Assembly (NCBI GenBank): GCA_020248405.1 | Contig: JADCHQ010000014.1 | Coordinates: 1 to 64,000, forward strand | Length of the DNA: 64,000 nt | From: Rhodocyclaceae bacterium | Lineage (GTDB): Bacteria > Pseudomonadota > Gammaproteobacteria > Burkholderiales > Ga0077523 | Direction of reading: 5' to 3' | Shown here: one piece after another, positions 10,345-22,643 of the stretch | Numbering within the stretch: position 1 is the first letter of the stretch | Layout of the letters: each line of letters opens with the position of its first letter | The notes under the pieces: generated by a model | Database searches by the model: none | The model's input: the letters and a program-made list of their open reading frames with translations, nothing else | Told to the model about the DNA's origin: nothing | Position numbers and translations under genes: made by a program

Positions 10345-10367
10345 GGGCCCCCGCGAGGCGGGGGCCC
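10345..10367 (-). terminator. Intrinsic terminator of the phasin gene
   Basis: A 10-bp perfect stem (GGGCCCCCGC / GCGGGGGCCC) with a 3-base loop is followed on the minus strand by a T-run. It lies 27 bases beyond the phasin stop and in the right orientation, so it should end the phasin transcript before pgi. Confidence 0.9.
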
Positions 10368-10393
10368 TTGTGTCGGCCGCGAGCAGCTTTCGA

Positions 10394-10948
10394 TCAAGCC
10401 TTCTTGCGGGCAGCAGTGGACGCGTTGGCGGCCGCAAGACCAGGCTTCGCCACGGCCTTGACGGTGGTCTCGGTCATTTCGGCAAACTGCTTGCCGGCGC
10501 GGGACACGGCGTCATAGGAGTGGTTGAGGGTGGTGACCGCCTGACGGGCGGCCGAGATGGCCCAATCGGACCCCGCCGGAGCCGATTTGGCTGCCTGCTC
10601 GATGGCGCTGCTGAACTGCTTGGCAATTTCGGACACCTGGGTGTCCACGAACTTGGCCAGCTCGGCCTGGCTTTCGGAGGTGACCGTGGCTACGCTCTGG
10701 GCGTAGGCGGCGGCCTTCTCGGTCAGCGGCTGCGAGAGCTTGGTGCCCAACTGCAGCAGCTCGGTGGCATCCTTGGCGGAAGCCACGGTACGCACCTGTT
10801 CGGCAAACTCGGCGAAGGTTTCCTTGGCGGCCTTGGTGTGCAGGTCGATGAACCGCTCGGCACTGGCGGCATTCAGGGCGGCAAAACCCAGCATGGCATC
10901 CACGTTGGCTTTGTTGAAAGCGGCGAACTGCTCGGCGATATTGGTCAT
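10394..10948 (-). CDS. phaP: Phasin (PHA granule-associated protein)
   Basis: The 184-residue protein begins MTNIAEQFAAFNKANVDAML and is almost entirely amphipathic helix rich in Ala, Glu, Lys and Gln. It has the phasin-family pattern (AERFIDLHTKAAKETFAEFA) and a basic tail ending AARKKA. Phasins coat polyhydroxyalkanoate granules and control their number and size. ATG at 10948 has GGAG eight bases upstream on the minus strand; longer reading of the frame has no such support. A single-gene unit is likely: AT-rich leader upstream, strong terminator downstream. The two thiolases that can make acetoacetyl-CoA for PHA lie just upstream on the same strand. phaC is not in the window. Confidence 0.93.
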   Translation of the reverse strand: MTNIAEQFAAFNKANVDAMLGFAALNAASAERFIDLHTKAAKETFAEFAEQVRTVASAKDATELLQLGTKLSQPLTEKAAAYAQSVATVTSESQAELAKFVDTQVSEIAKQFSSAIEQAAKSAPAGSDWAISAARQAVTTLNHSYDAVSRAGKQFAEMTETTVKAVAKPGLAAANASTAARKKA

Positions 10949-11084
10949 AAGTAACACTCCAGCAGGAGAAGGTTGCGACCGGAAGACTTCGGTCAAGGAA
11001 CTGGCGCAGGCACCATTCCGAGTGTCCCGGATGTTGCATCGCAATAGAAGTTTCCTGTAAGCGAACGACTCCTGTCAAGCAAAT

Positions 11085-11097
11085 TTGTGCGGCGCAA
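11085..11097. promoter_or_regulatory. Imperfect palindrome TTGTGCGGCGCAA upstream of the phasin gene
   Basis: A 13-bp dyad with one mismatch lies beside a TTGACA-like hexamer (minus strand, 11078-11073) in the phasin leader region. Phasin genes in related bacteria are repressed by PhaR, which binds GC-containing dyads near the phaP promoter. Assignment to PhaR is inference from position only. Confidence 0.3.
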
Positions 11098-11241
11098 CAA
11101 AAAAATGCCTGAAATAACCACAAACCTTTAATTAAAAGCGGTTTATTTACAACCCCGAGCCGTGAAACAACCGCTGGCGGCGTTCCACGATCTGCGGCGG
11201 CGCAAGGAACCAGGTTCTTGCAGACCCCGGGGCGCCATGCC

Positions 11242-12429
11242 CTAGGCCATGCGTTCGAACACTGCGGCGATGCCCTGCCCGCCGCCAATGCACATGGTCA
11301 CCAGGGCATGGCGAGCGTTGGTGCGTTGCAATTCGTGCAGCGCCTTGATGGTGAGAATGCAGCCGGTGGCGCCGATGGGGTGGCCCAGGGCCACCGCGCC
11401 GCCGTTGGGATTGGTCTTGGCCGGGTCGAAGCCCAGGTCCATGGCCACCGCACAGGCCTGGGCGGCGAAGGCCTCGTTTGATTCGATTACGTCCATGTCC
11501 GCCACCGTGAGTCCGGCGCGTGCCATGGCCTTCTGCACCGCTGGCACCGGACCGATACCCATGATTTTCGGATCCACCCCGGCGTGGCCGTACGACACCA
11601 GCCGCGCCAGCGGCGCCAGGCCCTTGCCGCGGGCTGTTTCGGCATCCATCAGCACCACGGCGGCAGCCGCGTCGTTGATGCCCGAGGCGTTACCGGCCGT
11701 GACGGTGCCGTCCTTCTGGAACACCGCCCGCAGCTTGGCCATGTCCTCCAGCGTGGCCTCGCCGCGCACGTGCTCGTCGACGGCGAATTGCACGCTGCCC
11801 TTCTTCGACTTCACTTCCACGGGCAGGATCTGGTCGCGGAAGCGACCCTCGGCCTGGGCCTGGGCAGCCCGCCGATGGCTCTCCACGGCGTATTCGTCCT
11901 GCACCTGACGGCCGATCTTCCACTGCTCGGCCACGCGTTCCGCGGTGACGCCCATGTGCTGGCGGTCGAAGGGGTCGGACAGGGCGCCCGTCATCCAGTC
12001 CACCAGTGCCGCGTCCCCCATGCGTTGCCCCCAGCGCGCGGCCGGCATCAGGTAGCCCGAGCGGCTCATGCTCTCGGCCCCGCCCGCCAGTGCGATGTCG
12101 GCATCTCCCAGGGCAATGGCCTGGGCGGCGCTGACGATGGCCTGCAGGCCGCTGCCGCACAGCCGGTTGAGCGTCATGGCCGGTGCTTCCTTGGGAATGC
12201 CGCCGTTCATGGCGCACACGCGCGCCAGGTACATGTCCCTGGGTTCGGTCTGGATGACGTTGCCGAACACCACATGGCCCACCTCGGCAGCCTCGATGCC
12301 GGCGCGGCCAATGGCCTCGCGGGTCACCAGGGCGCCCAACTCCGTCGGGGAAAAATCCTTAAGCGCGCCGCCAAAATCACCGATGGCGGTTCGCACGCCG
12401 CTCACCACCACCACGTCCCGTTGTGCCAT
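11242..12429 (-). CDS. Acetyl-CoA acetyltransferase (thiolase) 2
   Basis: The 395-residue thiolase condenses two acyl-CoA molecules or cleaves beta-ketoacyl-CoA. Catalytic features are the nucleophilic Cys in NRLCGSGLQAI, the His in GHPIGATG, and the second Cys in CIGGGQG. The start MAQRDVVVVSGVRTAIG is typical of the family; upstream codons in the frame belong to the end of the neighbouring thiolase gene. It lies 19 bases downstream of thiolase 1 on the same strand and looks like a tandem paralogue. It could serve PHA synthesis or fatty-acid degradation; the sequence alone does not decide. Confidence 0.92.
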   Translation of the reverse strand: MAQRDVVVVSGVRTAIGDFGGALKDFSPTELGALVTREAIGRAGIEAAEVGHVVFGNVIQTEPRDMYLARVCAMNGGIPKEAPAMTLNRLCGSGLQAIVSAAQAIALGDADIALAGGAESMSRSGYLMPAARWGQRMGDAALVDWMTGALSDPFDRQHMGVTAERVAEQWKIGRQVQDEYAVESHRRAAQAQAEGRFRDQILPVEVKSKKGSVQFAVDEHVRGEATLEDMAKLRAVFQKDGTVTAGNASGINDAAAAVVLMDAETARGKGLAPLARLVSYGHAGVDPKIMGIGPVPAVQKAMARAGLTVADMDVIESNEAFAAQACAVAMDLGFDPAKTNPNGGAVALGHPIGATGCILTIKALHELQRTNARHALVTMCIGGGQGIAAVFERMA

Positions 12430-12448
12430 GGCCGTTGGTCCCGTTGTC

Positions 12449-13624
12449 TCAGCGTTCCACTGCCAGCGCCACGCCCATGCCGCCGCCGATGCACAGCGAC
12501 GCCAGGCCCTTGCGGGCATTGCGGCGGATCATCTCGTGCAGCAGCGTCACCAGGATGCGGCAACCGCTTGCGCCGATGGGGTGGCCGATGGCGATGGCGC
12601 CGCCGTTCACGTTGACCTTCGCGGTGTCCCAGCCCATCTCGCGGTTCACCGCGATGGCCTGGGCGGCGAAGGCTTCGTTGATCTCCATGAGGTCCATGTC
12701 GTCCACGCTCCAGCCGGCCTTGGACAGGCATAGGCGGCTGGCGGGCACGGGGCCCATGCCCATGATCTTCGGGTCGATGCCCGCCGAGGAATAGGCGCGG
12801 ATGCGCGCCAGCGGCGCCAGGCCCAGTTCGGCGGCTTTGCGCGCCGACATCATCATCACCGCCGCCGCACCGTCGTTGATGCCCGAGGCGTTGCCCGCCG
12901 TCACCGTGCCTTCCTTGTCGAAGGCCGGTCGCAACCCCGCCAGCGACTCGGCGGTGGTGCCGGGCTTGATGTATTCGTCGGTCTCGAACACCACCGTGCC
13001 CTTGCGGGAGGCGATCTCCACCGGCGCGATCTCGTCCTTGAACCGGCCAGCCGCCTGGGCCGCCTCGGCCTTGTGTTGCGAATGGGCGGCGAAGGCATCC
13101 TGGTCGGCGCGGCTCACGCCATGCTTGCGGGCCACGTTCTCCGCCGTGATGCCCATGTGGTACTGGTTGTACACGTCCCACAGGCCATCCACGATCATGG
13201 AGTCCACCAGCTTGGTGTCGCCCATGCGAAAGCCGTCGCGGGAGTTGTGCAGCACGTGCGGGGCAGCGCTCATGTTCTCCTGGCCGCCGGCAATCACGAT
13301 CTCAGCGTCGCCCGCCAGGATGGCCTGGGCGGCCAGGTGGGTGGCCTTGAGGCCCGACCCGCACACCTTGTTGATGGTCATGGCCGGCACCATGTCGGGC
13401 AGCCCGGCGAACAGCGCCGCCTGGCGGGCCGGGTTCTGTCCTGATCCTGCCGTGAGCACCTGGCCGAGCAGCACTTCGCTCACTTGATCGGGCTTGACCC
13501 CCGTGCGTGCCAGCAGTGCCTTGATGACTGTGGCGCCCAGTTGCGGTGCGGCAACCTTGGCTAGCGCGCCGCCGAATTTGCCCACGGCCGTGCGCACGGC
13601 CCCGACGATGACCACCTGTTCCAT
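12449..13624 (-). CDS. phbA: Acetyl-CoA acetyltransferase (thiolase) 1
   Basis: This 391-residue thiolase has the active-site Cys in [11 protein letters not shown], the His in GHPIGASG and the second Cys in CIGGGMG. The set [26 protein letters not shown] and [17 protein letters not shown] is typical of PhbA-type acetoacetyl-CoA thiolases. Two ATGs lie near the 5' end. The outer one (13633) directly abuts GGAG, too close for initiation, whereas 13624 has that GGAG nine bases upstream, so 13624 is chosen. The nearby phasin supports a PHA role. The symbol is tentative. Confidence 0.9.
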   Translation of the reverse strand: MEQVVIVGAVRTAVGKFGGALAKVAAPQLGATVIKALLARTGVKPDQVSEVLLGQVLTAGSGQNPARQAALFAGLPDMVPAMTINKVCGSGLKATHLAAQAILAGDAEIVIAGGQENMSAAPHVLHNSRDGFRMGDTKLVDSMIVDGLWDVYNQYHMGITAENVARKHGVSRADQDAFAAHSQHKAEAAQAAGRFKDEIAPVEIASRKGTVVFETDEYIKPGTTAESLAGLRPAFDKEGTVTAGNASGINDGAAAVMMMSARKAAELGLAPLARIRAYSSAGIDPKIMGMGPVPASRLCLSKAGWSVDDMDLMEINEAFAAQAIAVNREMGWDTAKVNVNGGAIAIGHPIGASGCRILVTLLHEMIRRNARKGLASLCIGGGMGVALAVER

Positions 13625-13790
13625 GAGAAGCATCTCCTGTCATGGCGCCACGGGGGCGCGGTAAACGGCCTCGGAGGTCGGCACGAGTCACCGGCCAAGG
13701 CGGGCGGAGTTTACGCCCCCGGCGGGCCTGCCGTGCCGGTTATGTTGCGCCACAGCATGCCCTGGGGTCCGGGGGACGGGTCCATGGCGT

Positions 13791-14231
13791 TCAAGGATCG
13801 ACGGGGGGGCCGGGCAGCCAGCCGTCCACGTCTTCGGCTTCCGGGGCAGCGCCCAGGGCCTCCAGTTGGCGGCGCAGCTTCTTGGTGGGACGGCCGCGCA
13901 GCAGCGGGTGCGCGATGCGCGTAGCACGCAGCCTTTGCGCCATGCGTTCGCGTTCGGCACGGCTGTCCTCGGTCTCGGCGTAGAGATGGCGCGCCTGCTC
14001 GGCGGGCCCGCGCCGGTCGGACAAGGCCAGCACCGTCACCTGCCAGCGGTAGGCGCCGATGCGCACCTCCAGCGCATCGCCGGGCTTGATCGTCCGGGAG
14101 GGCTTTACCCTCTCCCCGGCCACCAGTGCCTTGCCTCCCTCCACCGCATCGGCGGCCAGGGACCGTGTCTTGAAGAACCGCGCCGCCCAAAGCCACTTGT
14201 CGATGCGCAGCCGCCCGCCTGCTTCGCTCAT
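13791..14231 (-). CDS. hslR: Hsp15-like S4-domain RNA-binding protein
   Basis: The 146-residue protein has an N-terminal S4 RNA-binding domain (about residues 7-70, RIDKWLWAARFFKTRSLA through GDALEVRIG), then a charged C-terminal extension containing GRPTKKLRRQLE. This is the layout of Hsp15, which binds 50S subunits carrying a stalled nascent chain and helps recycle them. The start ATG fits the family N-terminus. It lies upstream of the thiolase genes on the same strand with a 166-base gap that holds no gene I can see. Confidence 0.88.
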   Translation of the reverse strand: MSEAGGRLRIDKWLWAARFFKTRSLAADAVEGGKALVAGERVKPSRTIKPGDALEVRIGAYRWQVTVLALSDRRGPAEQARHLYAETEDSRAERERMAQRLRATRIAHPLLRGRPTKKLRRQLEALGAAPEAEDVDGWLPGPPVDP

Positions 14232-14428
14232 GTCTGTGGTCGGCCTTCAACTGTCCATGGGGCGCTGTCGATCCATGCGCCGCGCCGTAGACGCCGGTCC
14301 GGGGCAATACGTGGGCGTCGCTGTGGCGCAAGCCCCCAGGGCGCAGCGTGCCGGTGATGATGGCGGGAGATTCATTTAAGCCATACTACTGCCGCGCGGG
14401 TGGCGCTGGACGCCGAGGGTGGGCAACC

Positions 14429-15829
14429 TCACCAGAAGGGGTCGATGGCTTCCACCACGCCCTCGGCTGCCTCGATGACCTCACCGGCATCCAGGGCCAG
14501 GTCCTCGCGGAAGCGTGCGGGCACGATCTGTACACCAGTGCGAAGGCGGCCGTGGCTGCCCACCGGAACGGCGAGGCCGGCCAGCCCCAGCAGCGGTGCG
14601 ATAAGGCTCACGCGCAGCGATTCGAGGATGCCGCGCTGGCCTTCGAGCGTGAGGTCCTGCTCCTGGCGGGGCGGCAGGTCGCACAGGGTGGGCATGATCA
14701 CCAGGGGATGGTGGACGAAGAACTCCTGCCACAGCAGCAGCAGCCGGTCGCGCTGGGCGTAGGCCTCCAGCACCGCGGCCGGATCGGGGCGGGGCGACAG
14801 GGCGAGCCAGTGGTGCAGCGAGGTGACCGCGTCGGCGTCGCCCATTTTTTCGATCATGGGCCCGAGAACGCGGAACACGTCGCCCGCGCCGATCACGTGC
14901 CAGAGGCGCGCCACCTCCTCCATCTCCGGAGGCAGCGCTTCCTCTACGGCGTAGCCCGCGCCCGCCAGGTGGGCGCCGGCGAGGCGCACGGCGGCGGCCT
15001 GGGCCGGGTGGGTGAAGCCGCCGGGCACTTCCGGCACCAGCGCCACGCGGATGGGCCGCGCCGGCGGCGGGCCGTGCAAGGGCACGTCCACCCAGCGCGT
15101 GTCCCGGGCGTCGCCGCGCATCATCACCGACAGGGCGAGCCTTGCGTCGCGCACGCTGCGGGTGTGCGGCCCCTGGGTGGCCATGAGCTGCGCCCCGAGG
15201 GGCCGCGGAACCCGCGTGGTGGTGCTGAAGGCTGGCACCCGCCCCAGGCCCGTGCGCAGCCCCACCACGCCATTACAGTAGGCGGGAATGCGCACCGAGC
15301 CGCCGATGTCCGTGCCATGGGCGATGGGCCCCATGCCCACGGCGGCGGCGACGCCGGCGCCTCCCGAGGAACCGCCGGGAGTGATGTCCTGGTCGCGCGG
15401 ATTGAGCGTGCGGCCGTGGGGCGCGTTGTCGGAGAAGATGCGCATGGAGAACGCGGGCGCGTTGGTGCGCCCGATGAACACCGCGCCGGCGCGGCGCAAG
15501 TTGGCCACCGCGGGCGCGTCCTCGGGCGCCACCAGATCGCGCAAGGCCGCCACACCGTTGTCGGTGGGATGGCCGCGCTGGTCGGTGTTGATCTTCACGG
15601 TGACGGGGACGCCGTGCAGCTCGCCCAGGGCCTCGCCGCGGGCGCGGGCGGTGTCGGCGGCGTCCGCGGCGGCCATGGCCTCCTCGTCCATGCGCCGCAC
15701 CACGGCATTGAGCCTCGGATTGACGGCGTCCATGCGTGCCAGGCATGCGGTCACCGCGTCGCGGCTTGAGACCTGGCCAAGGCGAATCAGGCGCGCCAGG
15801 TCGGTGGCGTCCAGGCGCCAGAGGTCCAT
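14429..15829 (-). CDS. Amidase signature family hydrolase
   Basis: The 466-residue enzyme has the amidase Ser-cisSer-Lys triad: Lys79 (VTVKIN), Ser154 in PGGSSGG and Ser178 in GTDIGGSVRIPA. These positions match those of GatA. It is not an obvious GatA, because no gatB or gatC is adjacent and the C-terminal half differs from GatA. Family members hydrolyse amides such as aryl or short-chain amides; the substrate here is unknown. ATG at 15829 begins MDLWRLDATDLARLI, the normal family start; longer versions of the frame run into the neighbouring gene. It follows the SUMF1-like gene by 34 bases on the same strand. Confidence 0.9.
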   Translation of the reverse strand: MDLWRLDATDLARLIRLGQVSSRDAVTACLARMDAVNPRLNAVVRRMDEEAMAAADAADTARARGEALGELHGVPVTVKINTDQRGHPTDNGVAALRDLVAPEDAPAVANLRRAGAVFIGRTNAPAFSMRIFSDNAPHGRTLNPRDQDITPGGSSGGAGVAAAVGMGPIAHGTDIGGSVRIPAYCNGVVGLRTGLGRVPAFSTTTRVPRPLGAQLMATQGPHTRSVRDARLALSVMMRGDARDTRWVDVPLHGPPPARPIRVALVPEVPGGFTHPAQAAAVRLAGAHLAGAGYAVEEALPPEMEEVARLWHVIGAGDVFRVLGPMIEKMGDADAVTSLHHWLALSPRPDPAAVLEAYAQRDRLLLLWQEFFVHHPLVIMPTLCDLPPRQEQDLTLEGQRGILESLRVSLIAPLLGLAGLAVPVGSHGRLRTGVQIVPARFREDLALDAGEVIEAAEGVVEAIDPFW

Positions 15830-15863
15830 GGGAGAGATGTCCGGTTGGGGCGGGGCCGGCGCG

Positions 15864-16754
15864 CTACAGCTCGCGCACCAGCCGCACGCCGATTTGGTAA
15901 GTGGCCGAGTCGGGCTTTTCGGGATGACGGTAGGCCGCGCGGGTGGTGGAGGCGCCGTCGATCCAGGCGCCGCCGCGCACGATGCGCTTTTCGCAGGCCT
16001 CGGCATCCACGGCCGAGCCATCGGCAGGCGCGCCCTCGTAGCCGGGCTTGTGGCAGTCGAGCACCCACTCGCGCACGTTGCCCAGCATGTCGTGCAGGCC
16101 GAAGGCGTTGGGCTTGAAGCGCCCCGTGGGCGCCGTTTCGGGGAAGCCGTCGGCGCAGGGGTGGTTCGACCAGACGTACATGGGATGGGCTTCCTTGCCC
16201 GTCTCGTCGTGGGTGTTGGCGTATTCGCAGGCCAGGTGCGAGCCGAAGCTGCTCTCGGCCGTGCCCCAGAACCAGGGGGTGGCGGTGCCGCCGCGGGCGG
16301 CGTACTCCCATTCGGCCTCGGTGGGCAGGCGGTAGCGCTGCCCGGTCTTGGCCGACAGCCAGGCGGCGAAGTCGCGCGCCTCTTGCCAGGTGACGTTGAT
16401 CACCGGCCGGTCGCCCCGGCCGAGATCGTCGTCGGAGGGCTCGCGGCACTTGCCCTCGGCCACGCAGGCGGCCCACTGGTCGAAGGTCACCTCGGTGCGC
16501 GACAGGGCGAAGGGCTTGGCGATCGTCACCTTGTGGCGGGGTTTTTCATCCGGATGGCCGGATTCGGCGAACTCCGATCCCATCATGAACTCGCCCGCGG
16601 GGATCACCACCATCTCGGGGCAGGCGGGGCAGTCGCGCAGCACGCGGGCGGCGGAGGTTTCGGCGGCGTCCGCCGAAACCGTGGCGAGGGTCAGGACGCA
16701 GGCGGCGCCGGCGCACAGGGCGAGGGCGGATTCGAGGCTGAAGTCACGGGGCAT
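15864..16754 (-). CDS. Exported SUMF1/FGE-like domain protein lacking the formylglycine active-site cysteine
   Basis: The 296-residue protein starts with a probable signal peptide (residues 1-31, cleavage after VSADA). A full formylglycine-generating-enzyme-like domain follows: MVVIPAGEFMMGS, RTEVTFDQWAACV, RLPTEAEWEYAARGG, GNVREWV and RGGAWIDG. In true FGE the C-terminal motif is R-C-A-x-R with a copper-binding Cys. Here the position reads TTRAAYR, so that Cys is absent. Formylglycine synthesis is therefore unlikely; PvdO- or EgtB-like non-sulfatase roles exist in the family. Many other cysteines (CPAC, CVAEGKC, CEY, CAD, CHK, CEK) suggest disulfides in the periplasm. An FNR-type box lies 124-137 bases upstream. 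Confidence 0.85.
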   Translation of the reverse strand: MPRDFSLESALALCAGAACVLTLATVSADAAETSAARVLRDCPACPEMVVIPAGEFMMGSEFAESGHPDEKPRHKVTIAKPFALSRTEVTFDQWAACVAEGKCREPSDDDLGRGDRPVINVTWQEARDFAAWLSAKTGQRYRLPTEAEWEYAARGGTATPWFWGTAESSFGSHLACEYANTHDETGKEAHPMYVWSNHPCADGFPETAPTGRFKPNAFGLHDMLGNVREWVLDCHKPGYEGAPADGSAVDAEACEKRIVRGGAWIDGASTTRAAYRHPEKPDSATYQIGVRLVREL

Positions 16755-16877
16755 GGTGGCGGCCTGAGGGGGTCGTGGAGGCGGGGGTTCGAGGGCCGGC
16801 GAGCAACTCCGGCCACGCGCGTGCGCTGGCAGGTGCGAAGCAAAGGCGCAGGGTGCAGCGCTGCGGTGGCAGTCTGC

Positions 16878-16891
16878 TTGACCTGGATCAA
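16878..16891. promoter_or_regulatory. FNR/ANR-type box TTGACCTGGATCAA
   Basis: The sequence matches the FNR-family half sites TTGAT-N4-ATCAA with one mismatch in the left arm. It lies in the 210-base divergent region between the SUMF1-like gene and the Ada/AlkA gene. Control of the SUMF1-like gene by oxygen or nitric oxide is an inference. Confidence 0.45.
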
Positions 16892-16964
16892 GCGCGGCGG
16901 CGCCGCGATTCCAGGTCCGCAAACGGCCAGTGCCGGCGGCGCAGGGCGCCTATCATCGTGGTCC

Positions 16965-18428
16965 ATGGAACTGGACCCAGGCCAATGCTTCGCGGCGCTG
17001 CGCGCCCGCGATGCGCGTTTCGACGGGCGGTTTTTCGTCGGTGTCACCAGCACCGGTATCTACTGCCGGCCGGTGTGCAGTGCTCGCGTGCCCAGGCGCG
17101 AACACTGCACCTTTCACCGCTCGGCGGCCGCTGCCGAGGCGGCCGGCTTTCGCCCCTGCCTGCGCTGCCGACCGGAACTGGCGCCAGGCCTGTCCGCCGT
17201 GGATGCGCAGGCCCGTCTGGCGCGGCACGCGGCGCGCCTGCTGGAGGCATTGCCGCGCGCCGGCGGCGGCATCCAGACCGTGGCGCAGCGCCTGGGTGTG
17301 AGCCCGCGTCACCTGCGGCGCGCGTTCGGCGCGGCGTTTGGCGTCGCACCCGTGGCTTTCGCCCAGACCCAGCGGCTGCTGCTCGCCAAGCGGCTGCTCA
17401 CCGACACCACCCTGCCCGTGACCGAAGTGGCGTTGGCCAGCGGCTTTGGCAGCCTGCGGCGTTTCCATGCGCTGTTTCGAACCCGCTACCGCCTCTCGCC
17501 CACGGCGTTGCGCCAGGGTCTGCTCTCGACGGCGCCCGCCGATGCCATGGACTTCGAGTTGGCGTATCGCCCGCCCTACGACTGGGCGCGGCAGCTTGCT
17601 TTCCTGCGCGATCGCAGTCTGACCGAGGTGGAGTCGGTGCAGGACGGCGCCTACCGCCGCAGCCTGCTGATTGAAGCGGGCGTGCAGCGCCACACGGGTT
17701 GGTTCGAAGTGCGGCCCGTGCCGGAACGCGCCCTGCTGGCGGTGAGGGTGTCGGCCACCCTCGTGCCGGTGTTGACTGCGGTGCTGGCGCGCGTGAAGCA
17801 CCTCTTCGACACCGACGGCGACCCGCTTGCGGTGGCCGCGGCCCTTGGCCCTCTGGCCACGCCGCGCCCCGGCCTGCGATTGCCCGGCGCAGTGGATGGG
17901 TTCGAGGTGCTGGTGCGCGCAGTGCTGGGCCAGCAGGTGACGGTTCGCGCCGCGCGCACCCTGGCCCGCCGTTTCGTGGAGGCCTTTGGGGAGCCCTTGC
18001 AGACCCCCTTCGCGGACATCAACCGGCTGTTTCCAGCGCCGCAGCGCATCGCTGCGCAATCGCGCGACGCCATCGCAGCCCTGGGCATCATCGGCCGCCG
18101 CGCCGACACACTGCGGGCGGCGGCGGCGGCCGTGGCGGCTGGTGAGCTCGACCTGCGGCCCGACGCCCCCGTGGAAGCCACCCTGGTGCGTCTGCGGGCG
18201 CTGCCTGGCGTGGGCGACTGGACGGCGCAGTACGTGGCCATGCGCGCGCTCGCCTGGCCTGATGCCTTTCCCGCCGCCGATCATGGCGTGATGAAGGCGC
18301 TGGGCGTGAGCCGCCCCCGGGACGCGGCGGCGCGCGCGCACCACTGGCGCCCCTGGCGCGCCTACGCCGTGATGCACCTCTGGCATTCGCTCGATTCGCA
18401 AGAGACCACGCCATGCACTACGACCTGA
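16965..18428 (+). CDS. Ada regulatory domain / AlkA 3-methyladenine DNA glycosylase fusion
   Basis: The 487-residue protein joins three modules. The N-terminal Ada zinc domain (about 1-80) has Cys34, Cys38, Cys65 and Cys68 in GIYCRPVC and CLRC; the first is the phosphotriester methyl acceptor in Ada. An AraC-type helix-turn-helix follows (about 95-190, GVSPRHLRRAF and LASGFGSLRRFHALF). An AlkA-type HhH-GPD glycosylase occupies about 200-480, with VRAVLGQQVTVRAA, and LPGVGDWTAQYVA carrying the catalytic Asp. It should sense methylated phosphates, activate alkylation genes and excise alkylated bases. The frame is open far upstream but ATG at 16965 gives the canonical start. It overlaps ogt by 16 bases, so the pair forms an alkylation-repair operon. 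Confidence 0.93.
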   Translation: MELDPGQCFAALRARDARFDGRFFVGVTSTGIYCRPVCSARVPRREHCTFHRSAAAAEAAGFRPCLRCRPELAPGLSAVDAQARLARHAARLLEALPRAGGGIQTVAQRLGVSPRHLRRAFGAAFGVAPVAFAQTQRLLLAKRLLTDTTLPVTEVALASGFGSLRRFHALFRTRYRLSPTALRQGLLSTAPADAMDFELAYRPPYDWARQLAFLRDRSLTEVESVQDGAYRRSLLIEAGVQRHTGWFEVRPVPERALLAVRVSATLVPVLTAVLARVKHLFDTDGDPLAVAAALGPLATPRPGLRLPGAVDGFEVLVRAVLGQQVTVRAARTLARRFVEAFGEPLQTPFADINRLFPAPQRIAAQSRDAIAALGIIGRRADTLRAAAAAVAAGELDLRPDAPVEATLVRLRALPGVGDWTAQYVAMRALAWPDAFPAADHGVMKALGVSRPRDAAARAHHWRPWRAYAVMHLWHSLDSQETTPCTTT

Positions 18429-18908
18429 TCGCCTCGCCCCTCGGTACTCTGGTGGCCACGGCTGACGGCAGCCACCTCACCAGCCTGCACTTCGTGGGGG
18501 AGCGGCGTGCCCCGCGCCTTGCACCCGATTGGGTGCTCGATCCCGACCTGGCGGTGCTGCGCGCCGCGCGCCTTCAGCTGGGCGAATACTTTGCCGGGGT
18601 ACGGCGCAGCTTTGAGTTGCCGCTGCGCCCTCGTGGAACGCCGTATCAGCAGCGCGTCTGGGCGCTTTTGCGGGAGATTCCCTACGGTGCCACCACCAGT
18701 TATGGCGCCGTGGCCGCACGGCTGGGCGCGCCGGGAGCGGCGCGCGCCGTGGGCGCGGCCAACGGCCGCAATCCCGTTGCCATTGTGGTTCCCTGCCACC
18801 GCGCCATTGGCGCCGATGGCGCACTCACGGGTTACGCCGCCGGGCTGCACCGCAAGGCGGCCTTGCTTGCGCTGGAGGGCGCCCTGCCCGGTGCAGCCGG
18901 GGACAGCG

Positions 18909-18919
<11 letters not shown>
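18413..18919 (+). CDS. ogt: O6-methylguanine-DNA methyltransferase
   Basis: Transfers the methyl group from O6-methylguanine (or O4-methylthymine) to its own Cys. The 168-residue protein has the acceptor Cys128 in PVAIVVPCHRAIG, the Arg/Asn region AVGAANGRNP, and the helix-turn-helix region TPYQQRVWALLREIPYG. The length fits Ogt. The start overlaps the end of the Ada/AlkA gene by 16 bases, indicating coupling. Its 3' end overlaps the convergent dolP gene by 11 bases. Confidence 0.95.
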
Positions 18920-21758
<2,839 letters not shown>

Positions 21759-22643
21759 GGCGAAGCTTCATCCGCGGAGGCGTCCACATTATATGTGGTG
21801 GCCACGCCCATCGGTAATTTGCGCGATCTCACGCTGCGTGCCCTCGACCTGTTGCGAACGGTGGATGTGATGGCCGCGGAGGACACGCGCCACTCCCGCG
21901 TGCTGCTGGACGCCTTCGGCATTGCCACGCGCATGATCCCTGTTCACCAGCACAATCAACGCGCCGCGGCCGGCCGCGTGGTGGAGCTGTTGCGCCAGGG
22001 GCGCAGCGTGGCGCTGGTTACCGATGCGGGCACCCCGGGCATCAGCGATCCTGGCGCCGCAGTGGTGCGCGAGGCCCGGGCCGCGGGCTTGCGGGTGGTG
22101 CCCGTGCCTGGAGCCAGCGCGGTCACGTGCGCGCTGTCGGTGGCGGGCATCGAGGAGACCGGCTTTTGCTTCGCGGGCTTCTTGCCCCCCAAGGGCCAGG
22201 CCCGGCGTCAGTCCCTGCGGGTCCTGGCGGACTCGGCGGTGCCGGTAGTGCTGTTCGAGGCGCCCCACCGCATCCGCGACACGCTCGCCGCCATGGCGTT
22301 GGAACTGGGCGGCGCCCGGCGGGTGCTGCTTCTGCGCGAGCTCACCAAGCGCTTCGAGGAAATCCACGAATGCACGCTGGGTGAGGCGCCGGCCTGGCTC
22401 GACGCGGATGCCCACCGCGAGCGCGGCGAATTCGTGGTCGTGCTGCACGCCGCACCACCGGCCGAGGAGGCCGCCATCGCCGGCGCCCATACGGCGCAGT
22501 TGCTGGCCCTGTTGCTCGAGGAACTGCCGGCAGCGCGCGCCGCGCGGCTGGCGGCGCGCATCAGCGGCGCGCCGCGCGAGGTGCTCTACCGGCAGGCGCT
22601 CGAGCTGAGCGAGCGCACCTGACAAACCCACTGGAGACAGCGC

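Noticed and set aside
11202..11219. Dyad near the thiolase 2 stop as a terminator
   Set aside because: Five-base arms with almost no loop and no T-tract.
15288..18428. 1,046-codon frame ending in the Ada/AlkA gene
   Set aside because: The part before 16965 is antisense to the amidase and SUMF1-like genes; ATG 16965 is the canonical start.
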